Assembly: GCA_902567855.1 (NCBI GenBank)
Contig: CACFOQ010000004.1
Location: forward strand, 1 to 64,000
Direction: 5' to 3'
From: an uncultured Alphaproteobacteria bacterium
Lineage (GTDB): Bacteria; Pseudomonadota; Alphaproteobacteria; HIMB59; GCA-002718135
DNA length: 64,000 nucleotides
The position numbers and the translations under genes were made by a program. The notes below the pieces were generated by a model. The model was given only the letters and a program-made list of their open reading frames with translations, ran no database searches and was not told where the DNA came from. Every line of letters starts with the position of its first letter. Position 1 is the stretch's first letter. This document shows positions 23,906 to 33,991 of the stretch, piece by piece.

Positions 23906-25231
23906 ATGACTACAAACTCTTATCACCCTGAAACTATAGCTCTTCATGGGGGAAATTACAGAAAAGATGAAACAACTAATTCAGTAGCAGTACCTATATA
24001 TCAAACAACTTCATATCAATTTGATAACCAATTACATGCTAGTAATTTATTTTCATTAAAAGAATTAGGAAATATTTATACAAGAATAATGAATCCCACT
24101 AATGCAGTTCTTGAAGAAAGAATGGCACAATTGGAAGGAGGTATAGCTGGATTAGCTGTATCGTCTGGTCAAGCAGCTTCAGCATTGGCTATTCAAAATT
24201 TATGCCAAGCTGGTGATAATATTGTTTCTTCTACAGATTTATATGGAGGTACTTGGAATCAATTTGCCAATACTTTTAAACAATTAGGAATAGAAGTTAG
24301 ATTTGCAGATCCTAGTGATCCAACAAATTTCTCTAAATTAACAGATAGTAAAACTAGAGGATATTATGCTGAAACTTTACCCAATCCAAAATTAAACGTG
24401 TTTCCAATAGAAGAAGTTGCAAATATTGGTAAAGAAAATGGTATTCCTTTAATAGTTGATAATACAGCTGCACCTATAACATGTAAACCAATAGAACATG
24501 GTGCATCTATTGTTGTCTATTCGCTGACAAAATGGATTGGAGGACATGGATCTTCAATTGGAGGAATGATTATTGATAGTGGAAAATTTAATTGGACAGA
24601 ATTTCCAGAAAGACAACCATTATATAATACTCCTGATCCTAGTTATTGGGGTTGGGTATTAGGAAAAGTAGTTCCAGAGGCACTAGGAGCAAACTTGACC
24701 TATATAGTAAGAGCAAGATTTGTATTATTAAGAGATTTAGGATCATCTTTATCTCCAACAAATTCTTTTAATATTATTCAAGGTCTCGAAACTTTACCTC
24801 TTCGTTTTAAAAAACATCAAGAAAATGCTGCATTGGTAGCAAAATTTCTTAAAGAGCACCAAAGTGTTAATAAAGTTATTTATCCAGGCTTCCAAGATGG
24901 AATAAATAAAAAAAGAACAGAAAAATACTTAAGTGATGGTTTTGGACCATTAGTAGGTTTTGAGTTAAAGGATGGTTTAGAAGCAGGTAAAAAATTTATT
25001 GATAGTTTAAAACTACTCTACCACGTAGCTAACATAGGAGACGCTAGAAGCTTAGCTATTCATCCAGCTTCGACTACCCACTCTCAATTATCTCCTGAAG
25101 ATCAAATTCGCTCAGGGGTAACGCCAGGATATATTAGACTTTCAGTTGGTATAGAAAATATAGAAGATATTCTTAATGATATTGATCAAGCATTAAAAGT
25201 ATCAAGTAAATCGGTTAAAAGTGTGGCTTAG
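23906..25231 (+). CDS. metY: O-acetylhomoserine sulfhydrylase
   Basis: A 441-residue PLP enzyme that makes homocysteine from O-acetylhomoserine and sulfide. Start 'HPETIALHGGNYRKDETTNS' and 'VPIYQTTSYQFDN' are typical; the PLP lysine is Lys209 in 'VVYSLTKWIGGHGSSIGG', with 'VSSGQAASALAI' binding the phosphate and 'HPASTTHSQLSPEDQIRSGV' near the C-terminus binding substrate carboxylate. Length is normal for MetY. The SAM-II-type riboswitch in its leader and the strong terminator after it make it a single-gene unit controlled by methionine status. Direct use of sulfide would suit an organism relying on reduced sulfur. Confidence 0.94.
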   Translation: MTTNSYHPETIALHGGNYRKDETTNSVAVPIYQTTSYQFDNQLHASNLFSLKELGNIYTRIMNPTNAVLEERMAQLEGGIAGLAVSSGQAASALAIQNLCQAGDNIVSSTDLYGGTWNQFANTFKQLGIEVRFADPSDPTNFSKLTDSKTRGYYAETLPNPKLNVFPIEEVANIGKENGIPLIVDNTAAPITCKPIEHGASIVVYSLTKWIGGHGSSIGGMIIDSGKFNWTEFPERQPLYNTPDPSYWGWVLGKVVPEALGANLTYIVRARFVLLRDLGSSLSPTNSFNIIQGLETLPLRFKKHQENAALVAKFLKEHQSVNKVIYPGFQDGINKKRTEKYLSDGFGPLVGFELKDGLEAGKKFIDSLKLLYHVANIGDARSLAIHPASTTHSQLSPEDQIRSGVTPGYIRLSVGIENIEDILNDIDQALKVSSKSVKSVA

Positions 25232-25270
25232 TCTTTCCTCGTCTAATAGTCTTTAAGTCGCATTTTTTTG

Positions 25271-25304
25271 AATAAGGCAGTAGAATCTACTGCCTTATTT
25301 TTTT
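25271..25304 (+). terminator. Strong rho-independent terminator after metY
   Basis: AATAAGGCAGTAG and CTACTGCCTTATT form thirteen perfect base pairs around a 3-nt loop, followed by a run of T. It is the best intrinsic terminator in the window and is nearly symmetric. Confidence 0.93.
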
Positions 25305-25342
25305 ATTTTAATTATTGAATTAATACATATAAACTATTTATT

Positions 25343-26242
25343 ATGACATCTAGCCATGATTTTAAGAAAGATCGAAGAAATGATAAAATTAAGATTTTTG
25401 TAAACGGAAAATTTTTAGATAGAAATAATGCAAAAATTTCTGTTTTTGATTCTGGATTTTTACTTGGAGATGGAGTTTGGAGTGGAATAAGACTTCATAA
25501 TGGGAAATTATTATTTTTAACAGAACATTTACAAAGATTATATGATGATGCAAAAGCTATTGGTCTAAAAATTCATATTCATAAAAAAGAATTAACAAGA
25601 AATATAATTACAACAGTAAAAAAGAATAAAATGCTATCAGACGTACATATTAGATTAATAGTATCAAGAGGAATAAAATCTACTCCATATCAAGATCCTT
25701 CGTTTACTATATCAAAACCAACTATAGTAATTATTCCTGAGTATAAAAAGCCTGATGATAAATTATATAAAAAAGGATTAATTCTTAAGACTGTTAAAAC
25801 TATTAGAGGACCAAAAAATGTTCAAGATCCAGTATTAAATACGCTTAGTAAACTGAATTGTATTTTAGCGTGTATAGAGGCAAAAAAAAATAATGCGGAT
25901 GAGGCATTGATGCACGATATTAACGGCAATATAGCAACTAATAATAGTACTCATTTTTTTTTCATAAAACATAACAAAGTATATACTTCAACAGGTAATT
26001 ACTGCGTTAAAGGTATAACAAGAAAAAATGTTATTGATATATGTAAGGCAAATAAAATAAAAGTTTATCAAAAAAATTTTAAATTAAAAGAAGTTATGAA
26101 AGCAGATGAAGCGTTTGTCACAGGTACATTTGCTAATATAATTCCTGTAAAAAAAATAAATAACAAAAAATTTTCTATAAAAAAATCAAATTTAACATTT
26201 ATTATTAGAAATTTATATCTTGAAAAAATTAATAGCTATTAA
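25343..26242 (+). CDS. Class IV aminotransferase
   Basis: A 299-residue PLP enzyme of the class IV fold (branched-chain or D-amino acid aminotransferase, or aminodeoxychorismate lyase type). Recognisable blocks are 'FVNGKFLDRNNAKISVFDSG' (about 19-38), 'GVWSGIRLHNGKLLFLTEHL', the lysine region 'QDPVLNTLSKLNCILACIEA' (about 162-181) and 'NADEALMHDINGNIATNNST' (about 184). Substrate cannot be fixed by eye. It heads a tight unit with a sulfotransferase-like and a hydratase gene (spacings 11 nt and -8 nt). Confidence 0.85.
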   Translation: MTSSHDFKKDRRNDKIKIFVNGKFLDRNNAKISVFDSGFLLGDGVWSGIRLHNGKLLFLTEHLQRLYDDAKAIGLKIHIHKKELTRNIITTVKKNKMLSDVHIRLIVSRGIKSTPYQDPSFTISKPTIVIIPEYKKPDDKLYKKGLILKTVKTIRGPKNVQDPVLNTLSKLNCILACIEAKKNNADEALMHDINGNIATNNSTHFFFIKHNKVYTSTGNYCVKGITRKNVIDICKANKIKVYQKNFKLKEVMKADEAFVTGTFANIIPVKKINNKKFSIKKSNLTFIIRNLYLEKINSY

Positions 26243-26253
26243 AATAAGAAACA

Positions 26254-26967
26254 ATGAATATATATATGTGGTCTGGACCTAGAAATCTAAGCACAGCATT
26301 AATGAGATCATTTGAAAATAGAGAGGATACAAAAGTATGGGATGAGCCTTTTTATGCTTACTACTTAAAGGAAACAAAAAAAAATCATCCTTTAGCAAAT
26401 GAAATTATTAATAAATATGAAACAAATTTAAAAAAAATTATTGATTTAGTTACTGCAGAAAAGGATTTTATCTATTTTCAGAAACATATGTCACATCATA
26501 TAATCAAAAAAATTCCAATTAACTGGATAACTAAAGGTATTAATTGTTTTTTAATCCGTCATCCAAAAGAAGTTTTGTTATCTTATATTCAGAAAAATGA
26601 TTTAATTGATTCAAATGATTTAGGATATCCTACACAATTAAGATTATTTAATTATATTAAAACTAGTAACAAAAAAATATTAGTAATTGATGCTAAAGAT
26701 TTGTCAGAAAAACCAGAAATTATTTTAAAAAAAATATGTAAAAAAATTAACATACCATTTACAGAGAAAATGTTAAATTGGCCCAAAGGTAGAAGAGATT
26801 CTGATGGAATTTGGGAAAAAATTTGGTATAAAAATGTAAAATCATCAACTTCATTTAATAAAATTTTAAATAAAGAATATGAAATTCCAAAAAAATACAA
26901 TCATATATATAATGAATGTTTAAGAATTTATGATCAACTCAAAATTTATAATATAATTAATGAATAA
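26254..26967 (+). CDS. Sulfotransferase-like protein
   Basis: A 237-residue P-loop protein. The N-terminal 'MWSGPRNLSTALMRSFENRE' carries the PAPS 5'-phosphosulfate-binding loop seen in sulfotransferases, and 'CFLIRHPKEVLLSYIQKNDL' (about 92-111) is the 3'-phosphate motif with Arg and Ser. Such small bacterial members are poorly characterised, and whether this one transfers sulfate is not known. It sits between an aminotransferase and a FAH-family enzyme and overlaps the latter by 8 nt. Confidence 0.78.
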   Translation: MNIYMWSGPRNLSTALMRSFENREDTKVWDEPFYAYYLKETKKNHPLANEIINKYETNLKKIIDLVTAEKDFIYFQKHMSHHIIKKIPINWITKGINCFLIRHPKEVLLSYIQKNDLIDSNDLGYPTQLRLFNYIKTSNKKILVIDAKDLSEKPEIILKKICKKINIPFTEKMLNWPKGRRDSDGIWEKIWYKNVKSSTSFNKILNKEYEIPKKYNHIYNECLRIYDQLKIYNIINE

Positions 26968-27754
26968 CCAATCTAATTTAGCAGCAAAAATACTTTTTGA
27001 TCATAGAATGAATAAAAAAGGAATGAAAAGCCTTCCAAAAAATTTAATCCCTGAATCAATAGAAGAAGCATATAAAATTCAAGAAGAACTGAAATTATTA
27101 TATTTAAGCTTAAAAGATAACTATTGTATTGGAAAAAAGAATGGCTGCACAAATTCCATAGCTCAAAAACAAATTAATATATTTGAACCATTTTATGGTA
27201 ATTTATTTTCTAAATATTCAGACATAAGTGGATGCACTCTTAAATCTACAAATTTTTACAAACCCTATATAGAACCAGAAATATCTTTTAGACTTAAATC
27301 GGATATAAATATTAACGAAGCTCCTTTTAATTTTGATGATTCATCAAAAATATTTGATGGTATATTACCTTCGATAGAAATTGTAGATTTTCGTTTTGGT
27401 GAAAATATTAAAGAAGTTGGTATTAAAAATTTAATTGTTACTAATGGGGCGTCTGAGTATTGGATCAGGGGCAGTACTATTTGTGATCAAAATATAATTA
27501 ATTTAAGTGATCAAGAAGTTAAACTGTTTATTAATAATAAAATAGTTTCAGAAGGAAATACTAATATGGTTTTAGAAAATCCAATTAATTCTGCTATTTG
27601 GATAGTAAATAAGTTAGCATTAATGGGAGAACCAATGTTAAAAGGTCAATATATTTCTACTGGTACTTGCACTCCTGCTATACCAATATCTAAAGATAAT
27701 TTTATTAAAGCTGATTTTGGGAAATTAGGATTGATAGAAATAAATTATATATAA
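26960..27754 (+). CDS. 2-keto-4-pentenoate hydratase-like (FAH family) protein
   Basis: A 264-residue member of the fumarylacetoacetate hydrolase superfamily, MhpD type. 'IPESIEEAYKIQEELKLLY' and 'YCIGKKNGCTNSIAQKQINI' open it; the metal site includes 'YIEPEISFRLKSDININEAP' (about 93-112), 'PSIEIVDFRF' and the tail 'GQYISTGTCTPAIPISKDNF' (about 231-250). It may hydrate or decarboxylate a 2-keto acid; the actual substrate is unknown. Cotranscribed with the two preceding genes. Confidence 0.85.
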   Translation: MNNQSNLAAKILFDHRMNKKGMKSLPKNLIPESIEEAYKIQEELKLLYLSLKDNYCIGKKNGCTNSIAQKQINIFEPFYGNLFSKYSDISGCTLKSTNFYKPYIEPEISFRLKSDININEAPFNFDDSSKIFDGILPSIEIVDFRFGENIKEVGIKNLIVTNGASEYWIRGSTICDQNIINLSDQEVKLFINNKIVSEGNTNMVLENPINSAIWIVNKLALMGEPMLKGQYISTGTCTPAIPISKDNFIKADFGKLGLIEINYI

Positions 27755-27776
27755 TATTTAATTAAATGTATTTAAA

Positions 27777-28561
27777 ATGAAAATTGATCAAAAATCTATA
27801 GATAAATATCAAATGAATGGAGTAGTACTTTTAAAAAATATTATTTCATTAGAATGGGTAGAAAAGGTATTATAGAAAATTTTAAAAATCCAAGTAAATA
27901 TAAATGTGTTTATGAAAAAAATGATAATATTGAATTATTCTATGATGATTATTGTAATTGGAATAGAATAAATGAATATAAAGATTTTTTATTTAATTCA
28001 AATCTTCCATCTATTGCATCACAATTAATGATTTCTAAAAAAGTTAATCTTTTTCATGAGCATGTTTTAATCAAAGAAAAAGGATCTAGAAAAAAAACAC
28101 CATGGCATCAAGATCAATCATATTATTGTGTTAATGGAAAACAAAATATTAGTTTTTGGTGTCCTTTGGACATTATAAAAAAAAATACATGTCCAGAATA
28201 TATTTCAAAATCACATAAATGGACTAAACAGTTTTTACCAACTAAATTTTTTGGTAATAGTTATGAAAAACTTGATAGTGAATTTGAAAAAATTCCTGAT
28301 ATAGAAAACAATAAAGAAAATTATACTATTGAATCATATGAGTTAAATCCTGGTGATGCGATTGCTTTTAATTTTGCTACAGTTCATGGAGCTCCCGAAA
28401 ATAATAGTGATAACAAAAGAAGAGCTTTTTCTGCAAGATATACTGGTGATGATGCGACATATATAAAAAGAAAAGGTGAAATGTCCCCTCCTTTTCCAAA
28501 TTTAAAACTTAAAAATGGAGATATTTTAGATTGTGAGACTTTTCCAGTAATTCTAAATTAG
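27777..28561 (+). pseudogene. Frameshifted PhyH-family (phytanoyl-CoA) dioxygenase
   Basis: A phytanoyl-CoA dioxygenase-like gene split by a one-base shift. Starting at 27777, frame one reads MKIDQKSIDKYQMNGVVLLK and on to 'SLEWVEKVL', the usual PhyH N-terminus, then stops at TAG 27873-27875. The rest continues in another frame, open from the ATG at 27854, with the Fe ligands 'TPWHQDQSYY' (His-x-Asp), the distal His in 'FATVHGAPEN' and the 2-oxoglutarate Arg in 'RRAFSARYTGDD'. The shift equals one missing base at about 27860-27875. The catalytic core is complete, so either the shortened protein from 27854 is made, the gene is recently broken, or the base call is wrong. Confidence 0.7.
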
Positions 28562-29409
28562 TTATTCTGTCTTGCAAAATAGACATAAATTAGAGAAGTA
28601 AAAAACATAATCAAACTATAGGTGGCAGCAGGAATTAAATACAAGCCTCCATCAAATAAAGTTGTGGCAACCACTATTGCTAATGTACCATTCTGTAAGC
28701 CACATTCTACAGTTATTGTTTTTTGTTGTGATATCCCTGAGGCAAATAACTTTCCAATATAAAAAGCAATAAACATCATTAATAAATTTAATACCAAAGT
28801 AACTAGTCCAGCTTGAGCAAAATAAGAAACAACATTATCTTTCTCAGCAACGATAGCTCCTAATAAAACCAAAACAAATAAAACAGCTGATATTTTTTTG
28901 GCCAAAGGTTCAAAAGATATTGAAATAGAGCTTAAAAACTTTCTAAACAACATTCCTATAATTACTGGAACAGTAACAATTAAAAACATTTTAATAGCAA
29001 TATCTCCTATAGATATAGATTTAGCAGTAGATGTATCCATTAATATATTGAGAGAAAATAAAACTATAATAGGAATTGTGATTACACAAAGTAAACTAAT
29101 AATAGCAGTTAATGATACAGATAATGCAACATCACCTTTGGCAAATGAAGTTATAATATTTGAAGTCGCTCCACCTGGTGCAGCAGCTATCAACATTACT
29201 CCAACTGCTAATTCTGGTGACAATGGCCACAAAATTACTATTATTAATGCAACTAATGGTAAAATTATAATTTGAGAAAATGCTCCTATTAAAAAATCTT
29301 TAGGTTGTTTGATTACTCTTGTAAAATCAGAACTTTTTAATGCAAGTCCAAGTGAAAACATAATAAATGCAAGAGATAATGGTAGTACTACATCTGTAAT
29401 TATGCCCAT
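28558..29409 (-). CDS. Bile acid:sodium symporter (BASS) family transporter
   Basis: A 283-residue, nine- to ten-helix permease. The family signature 'LIAAAPGGATSNIITSFAKG' (about 73-92) marks the first crossover, followed by 'DVALSVSLTAIISLLCVITI'; the second repeat holds 'VECGLQNGTLAIVVATTLFD' (about 234-253) with Glu-Cys-Gly-x-Gln. BASS proteins take up organic anions with sodium, fitting a marine cell. The substrate is unknown. It converges with the phyH-type gene with a 4-nt overlap. Confidence 0.9.
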   Translation of the reverse strand: MGIITDVVLPLSLAFIMFSLGLALKSSDFTRVIKQPKDFLIGAFSQIIILPLVALIIVILWPLSPELAVGVMLIAAAPGGATSNIITSFAKGDVALSVSLTAIISLLCVITIPIIVLFSLNILMDTSTAKSISIGDIAIKMFLIVTVPVIIGMLFRKFLSSISISFEPLAKKISAVLFVLVLLGAIVAEKDNVVSYFAQAGLVTLVLNLLMMFIAFYIGKLFASGISQQKTITVECGLQNGTLAIVVATTLFDGGLYLIPAATYSLIMFFTSLIYVYFARQNN

Positions 29410-29490
29410 AACTACTATTTATCATTAGTTTCAATTTAATGTATTAGAATATTATGATAAAAATGAAAAAATCTTATATTATGTGAATAA

Positions 29491-30210
29491 ATGAATATAA
29501 AAAAAATTAATAAGGATAAAATAGCAGCATGGGCTGTCCATGGATTTACGGCATCTGGAGCTGTATTAGGTTTTTTGGCCATTATTTCAATTTTTAATAA
29601 TGATTTAGTAGGAGCATTTTTATGGCTTGGATTAGCATTATTAATAGATGGTTTAGATGGATCCTTAGCTAGAAAAATTGGAGTAACTGATAAAACTCCA
29701 AATATAGATGGTTCTGCGTTGGATTTAGTAATAGATTATTTAAACTATGTCATAATTCCTGCATTAATGATCTATTGGTTTCAATTTGTTCCACCAGGTT
29801 GGGAAATATATATACCTGCAGGAATTGTTGCAGTATCTTTATATACATTTGCAAATATTAATATGAAAACTTCAGACTATTATTTTTCTGGATGGCCCGC
29901 AATTTGGAACATTTTAGTTTTATATTTTTATATTTTAGGAACTAATTTATGGATTAATTTAATTGTTATAATAATTTTATATATATTAACTTTTGTACCT
30001 ATAAAGTTTGTACATCCATTAAGAGTTAAAAATCTTAGAAACTATACAATATTTGCCACTGTTTTATGGGGTGCATCAACTTTAAAATTAGTCACTGCTA
30101 ATCCAAATATTAATTTATTTTTAGAAGAAAAAATTGTAATGGCAATTTGGATATTATGTAGCATATATTTTGCTTCTTTATGCTTTACTAAATCAATCAA
30201 GGATGAATAA
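29491..30210 (+). CDS. pcs: Phosphatidylcholine synthase
   Basis: A 239-residue CDP-alcohol phosphatidyltransferase. The motif runs '[20 protein letters not shown]' then '[20 protein letters not shown]' (about 66-105), with the spaced aspartates that bind Mg. The overall layout and length match the Pcs family, which condenses CDP-diacylglycerol with choline to phosphatidylcholine in one step in the inner membrane, a route common in alphaproteobacteria. About eight hydrophobic segments are seen. Its last 8 nt overlap the start of cysE, although the two have unrelated roles. Confidence 0.9.
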   Translation: MNIKKINKDKIAAWAVHGFTASGAVLGFLAIISIFNNDLVGAFLWLGLALLIDGLDGSLARKIGVTDKTPNIDGSALDLVIDYLNYVIIPALMIYWFQFVPPGWEIYIPAGIVAVSLYTFANINMKTSDYYFSGWPAIWNILVLYFYILGTNLWINLIVIIILYILTFVPIKFVHPLRVKNLRNYTIFATVLWGASTLKLVTANPNINLFLEEKIVMAIWILCSIYFASLCFTKSIKDE

Positions 30211-30775
30211 TTTTTTAGAATCAATAATTAAAAGAGACCCTGCAGCAGGAAGTAAATTAAATGTTATTTTGAATTATCCAGGAGTGAAAGCTGTTTTTTT
30301 TCATTTTATCGCAAATAAACTTTGGAATATGAATTTAAAAATTATTGGAAGAATGGTATCTCAATTTAGTCGATTTTTAACAGGTATAGAAATTCATCCA
30401 GCTGTAAAAATCGGAAAAAATTTTTTTATTGATCATGGTTTAGGGGTTGTATGCGGTGAAACAGCTGAAATAGGAAATAATGTAACTATTTATCATGGTG
30501 TAACTTTGGGAGGAATTTCTCCTGCTGAAAACTCTCAAGAACAAATAAATGTTAAAAGACATCCTACAGTATCAGATGATGTAATTGTAGGTTCTGGAGC
30601 ACATATATTAGGCCCAATTACAATTGGTAAAGGAGCAAGAATAGGAGCAAATACAGTTATACTGAAAGATGTTCCAGAATATGCGACTATGGTCGGTAAT
30701 CCAGCAAAAAATATAAGTACTAATAAAGATACATCATTCAAACCTTACGGAGTTAGAGATTTTGAAAAAAAATAA
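30203..30775 (+). CDS. cysE: Serine O-acetyltransferase
   Basis: CysE acetylates serine, the first step of cysteine synthesis. The 190-residue protein begins at the ATG at 30203 ('[20 protein letters not shown]'); an earlier in-frame ATG at 30170 lies inside pcs and adds only non-conserved residues. Left-handed beta-helix repeats include '[20 protein letters not shown]' and '[20 protein letters not shown]', with the catalytic Asp-His region 'FIDHG' and '[19 protein letters not shown]'. It is of the shorter, EpsC-like type. It overlaps pcs at its start and cysK at its end, so the pair cysE-cysK is translated together. Confidence 0.92.
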   Translation: MNNFLESIIKRDPAAGSKLNVILNYPGVKAVFFHFIANKLWNMNLKIIGRMVSQFSRFLTGIEIHPAVKIGKNFFIDHGLGVVCGETAEIGNNVTIYHGVTLGGISPAENSQEQINVKRHPTVSDDVIVGSGAHILGPITIGKGARIGANTVILKDVPEYATMVGNPAKNISTNKDTSFKPYGVRDFEKK

Positions 30776-31757
30776 TATTATTGATTTGATAGGTAATACT
30801 CCTCTAATTAGATTGAATTATGCATCTGAAATTACTGGATGTGAAATATATGGTAAAGCAGAATTTTTAAATCCAGGAGGTTCTATAAAAGATAGAGCTG
30901 CCTTAGCAATTATAAATAATGCAGAAAAAGAAAATAAAATAAATAAAAATGGATATATAATTGAAGGAACTGCTGGCAACACAGGCATAGGATTAACATT
31001 AATAGCTAATGCTAAAGGATACAATTCTGTAATTGTTATGCCAGAAACTCAGACAAAGGAAAAAAAAGATTTATTAAAATCAATGGGTGCTGATTTAAGA
31101 TTAGTGCCTGCTAAACCATATAAAGATCCTGGTAATTATGTAAAATATTCAAAAACTTTAGCAGATGAATATATTCAAAAAACTAATGGAAATGCAATAT
31201 GGGCAAATCAATTTGATAATATTGCAAATATGCTAGGACATTACAATTCCACTGGAAAAGAAATTTTGGAACAAACAGAAGGAAAAATAGATGCATTTAT
31301 TTGCTCTTCTGGTACTGGAGGTACAATCGCAGGTGTTGGTAAAGTTTTAAAAGAATTTAATAAAGATATAAAAATTATTTTAGCTGATCCAAAAGGCTCA
31401 GCACTATACAATTATATTAAATCTAAAGAATTGATTATGGAAGGAAGTTCTATAACAGAAGGAATAGGATCTTCTAGAGTCACGGCTAATTTTGCAGAAG
31501 CAACAATTGATGATGCATATTCAATAGATGATAAAGATGCAATTCCACTAATATTTAAATTAATTAAAAATGAAGGTTTAAATTTAGGTACAAGCTCAGG
31601 AATTAATATAGCTGGAGCAATAAAATTAGGTAAAGAAATTGGTCCAGGAAAAATAATAGTAACTATATTGTGTGATCTAGCTGATAGATATAAAAGTAAA
31701 TTATTTAATAAAGAACTTTTAAAAGAAAAAGATATACCAATACCTGAATGGCTTTAA
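30762..31757 (+). CDS. cysK: Cysteine synthase
   Basis: O-acetylserine sulfhydrylase, 331 residues, PLP-dependent, making cysteine from O-acetylserine and sulfide. '[20 protein letters not shown]' opens it, the PLP lysine is in '[17 protein letters not shown]' (about 34-50), the substrate loop is '[20 protein letters not shown]' (about 68-87), and the phosphate-binding stretch is '[17 protein letters not shown]'. It overlaps cysE by 14 nt; the two proteins are known partners in the cysteine synthase complex. CysK and CysM types are not separated here. It ends 4 nt inside the convergent MazG-like gene. Confidence 0.93.
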   Translation: MKKNNIIDLIGNTPLIRLNYASEITGCEIYGKAEFLNPGGSIKDRAALAIINNAEKENKINKNGYIIEGTAGNTGIGLTLIANAKGYNSVIVMPETQTKEKKDLLKSMGADLRLVPAKPYKDPGNYVKYSKTLADEYIQKTNGNAIWANQFDNIANMLGHYNSTGKEILEQTEGKIDAFICSSGTGGTIAGVGKVLKEFNKDIKIILADPKGSALYNYIKSKELIMEGSSITEGIGSSRVTANFAEATIDDAYSIDDKDAIPLIFKLIKNEGLNLGTSSGINIAGAIKLGKEIGPGKIIVTILCDLADRYKSKLFNKELLKEKDIPIPEWL

Positions 31758-32122
31758 AGATATTGTTTTAAATTTGGTTTGAAATAATTTGGACCTTTCA
31801 TAACTTTACCAAATTCATTATATATAGGCTTACCATCCTCAGAAAGCTTACTCATATTACTTCTATGAACTTCTTTAAAACATTTGTCTAAATCAATACC
31901 AAAAGCTACTCCAGCCCCATAGGTTACAACTAAAATATCTGTTAATGCATCAGCTACTTCAATTAAATCATTTTCATTTATAGCGTCTTTAAGTTCATTA
32001 AATTCTTCATCAATAAGTTTTTTTCTTAACTCTACAATTTTTTCATTTGGAAATTCAGCTTTACTTTTTACCTCTTGACCAAAAGTAGTCATAAATTCTT
32101 TTACTTTTTCAAAGTTTGTCAT
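31754..32122 (-). CDS. MazG/HisE-like nucleoside triphosphate pyrophosphohydrolase
   Basis: A 122-residue all-helical protein with the alpha-NTP-pyrophosphatase metal motif: 'LIDEEFNELKDAI' (about residues 36-48) with its clustered glutamates, and 'LIEVADALTDILVVTYGAG' (about 53-71) with Glu and Asp. The tail 'NMSKLSEDGKPIYNEFGKVM' is common in the phosphoribosyl-ATP pyrophosphohydrolase-like subgroup. It probably cleaves non-canonical nucleotides; the substrate is not established. Ribosome site and start are clear. Confidence 0.85.
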   Translation of the reverse strand: MTNFEKVKEFMTTFGQEVKSKAEFPNEKIVELRKKLIDEEFNELKDAINENDLIEVADALTDILVVTYGAGVAFGIDLDKCFKEVHRSNMSKLSEDGKPIYNEFGKVMKGPNYFKPNLKQYL

Positions 32123-32141
32123 TCTTCATACCTTTCTTTAA

Positions 32142-33170
32142 TCATTTATAAAAAATATCGTTATAGGTAACAACAATAAAGAGGAAAGATATTATTGTTA
32201 TCCCCACTGCTAAATATACTCTGGTTACAAATTCAGGTAATGAATTAGAAAAAATTCTTCTTATTATAAAATATACAATATGCCCTCCATCTAATAAAGG
32301 TATTGGAAGAAGATTAAAAATACCGACAAATAAAGAAATTACTATAAATAAAAATAAAACACCTCTTACCTGATCAAGCATCATTTGATCTGCATTTTTA
32401 ACTATACCTATGGGACCAGCTAATTGATCTCCTAAAGTATTGTCTTTGTATGATTGTTGTAAGAAATTAAATGAAGCATAATAATATGTAGGAATAAAAG
32501 ATAAAGAATTTTTAATTGATTTATAAAAATTATACTTATCTATTATTGGTTCTTTTGGAGAAGATATTCCAATAATAAATTTATTTAATTCTTTATTAAA
32601 AGATAATTCAAAATTTTTATTAATAATTTTATTATCTCTTTCAATTAAGATATTAATATTTTTTTTATTACCTATAGCTTGAGGAATATCTGAAAATTCT
32701 AAAATTTCTGAATTATTTATTTCAATTATCTTATCTCCTTCTCTTAAATCGTTAATAGATGCAGGTGAATTCTCCATTACTGAACCAATAATTGGTAAAA
32801 AATTCACTATTCCAAAAAAGAAAAATATAGAAAAGAGAGCTAGCCAAGCACTAACTATATTGAATACACTACCAGCTAAAAGTACGGATATTTTTTGAAA
32901 AAGAGACAGAGATTGGAATGAACCTTCTTCTTTGGAATTATTATTAGAGAATATTGAATCTAAACCTTTTATTTTAACATATCCACCAAGAGGAATAGGA
33001 GCAATTTTCCAAGTAGTGCCATTTTTATCAGTAAATTTAAATAAAGCCTTACCAAAACCAATAGAAAAATCAGTAACAGTTGCTTTAAAGAAACGAGCTA
33101 CAATATAATGACCAAATTCATGAATCATCACTAAAACAATAAAAACAATAATAAGGTTGATGTAAATCAT
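32142..33170 (-). CDS. rseP: Site-2 protease RseP (M50 zinc metalloprotease)
   Basis: An inner-membrane intramembrane protease of 342 residues. The zinc motif 'MIHEFGHYIVARFF' (HExxH, about residues 15-28) sits in the first helix, 'APIPLGGYVKIKGL' follows, and the second metal motif 'NLLPIPLLDGGHIVYFI' is near residue 286. One PDZ domain (about 115-200) is seen, where E. coli RseP has two. It normally cleaves anti-sigma factors and remnant signal peptides. The usual neighbours (dxr, bamA, uppS, cdsA) are not adjacent. Confidence 0.9.
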   Translation of the reverse strand: MIYINLIIVFIVLVMIHEFGHYIVARFFKATVTDFSIGFGKALFKFTDKNGTTWKIAPIPLGGYVKIKGLDSIFSNNNSKEEGSFQSLSLFQKISVLLAGSVFNIVSAWLALFSIFFFFGIVNFLPIIGSVMENSPASINDLREGDKIIEINNSEILEFSDIPQAIGNKKNINILIERDNKIINKNFELSFNKELNKFIIGISSPKEPIIDKYNFYKSIKNSLSFIPTYYYASFNFLQQSYKDNTLGDQLAGPIGIVKNADQMMLDQVRGVLFLFIVISLFVGIFNLLPIPLLDGGHIVYFIIRRIFSNSLPEFVTRVYLAVGITIISFLFIVVTYNDIFYK

Positions 33171-33195
33171 ATTAAGAAATGTTAATTAATAAACT

Positions 33196-33981
33196 ATGAG
33201 TACGATAAGTGAAATAGTTAACTTGAAAAAACATCCGATTATTAAATCAAATAAATATATTAGTAATTGCAATACAAAACTTATTAATAATTCTATACTT
33301 CAATTAGATGATTTTTTAACAGATAAAAGTTTATACCAAATACAAAAAGAAGCACTTAACTTAAAGAAAAAAGCATTTTACTGTTCACAAAAACATACTA
33401 TATTATTAAATAAAAAAAATTCTAAAATATCAAATAAAGATCCATGTAACAGAGAAATGACAAGTGACAAAGGATGTGTTCCACATGATTTAATTCCGAA
33501 AAAATCTATATTAAATTCTCTTTATAAATCTAAAGAATTTAAAATTTTTCTAAATAAAATTTTGAATATTAAAAATATTTATCCTTACAAAGATAAGCTT
33601 TCTTCTATTAATTATAATTATTATGAAAAAAAACAACAATTAGGATGGCACTTTGATAATGCTTCATTTGCCATTACATTAATGATCCAGTCTCCAAACT
33701 CAGGAGGTGTATTTCAGTACACTAATAAAGGAAGAAATTATGAAAAAAATTATTTAAATAAAAATTATATTGGCAATATTATCAATAATAAAAAAAAACC
33801 AACAAGTCTTAATGTCAAACCTGGAACTTTATTATTATTTTATGGAAGAAATTATCTACATAGAGTAACTCCTGTTAGATCAAAAAAACCAAGAATTTTA
33901 GTTACTTTAAATTATAATTTAGAAAAAGGAGTAGAATTATCTTTAAATGCTAGAAAAACATTTTTTGGCAGAATAAAATAA
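33196..33981 (+). CDS. 2-oxoglutarate/Fe(II)-dependent oxygenase-like protein
   Basis: A 261-residue protein with a double-stranded beta-helix iron site: 'LGWHFDNASFAITLMIQSPN' (His-x-Asp, about residues 151-170), 'VKPGTLLLFYGRNYLHRVTP' (distal His, about 211-230), and 'KPRILVTLNYN' with the Arg that binds 2-oxoglutarate. The substrate is unknown; the family includes amino acid and natural-product hydroxylases. It is monocistronic, divergent from rseP. Confidence 0.78.
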   Translation: MSTISEIVNLKKHPIIKSNKYISNCNTKLINNSILQLDDFLTDKSLYQIQKEALNLKKKAFYCSQKHTILLNKKNSKISNKDPCNREMTSDKGCVPHDLIPKKSILNSLYKSKEFKIFLNKILNIKNIYPYKDKLSSINYNYYEKKQQLGWHFDNASFAITLMIQSPNSGGVFQYTNKGRNYEKNYLNKNYIGNIINNKKKPTSLNVKPGTLLLFYGRNYLHRVTPVRSKKPRILVTLNYNLEKGVELSLNARKTFFGRIK

Positions 33982-33991
33982 TTTAATTAAC

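Noticed and set aside
30170..30202. Upstream ATG of cysE at 30170
   Set aside because: It lies inside pcs and adds residues not found in CysE; the ATG at 30203 begins the conserved sequence.
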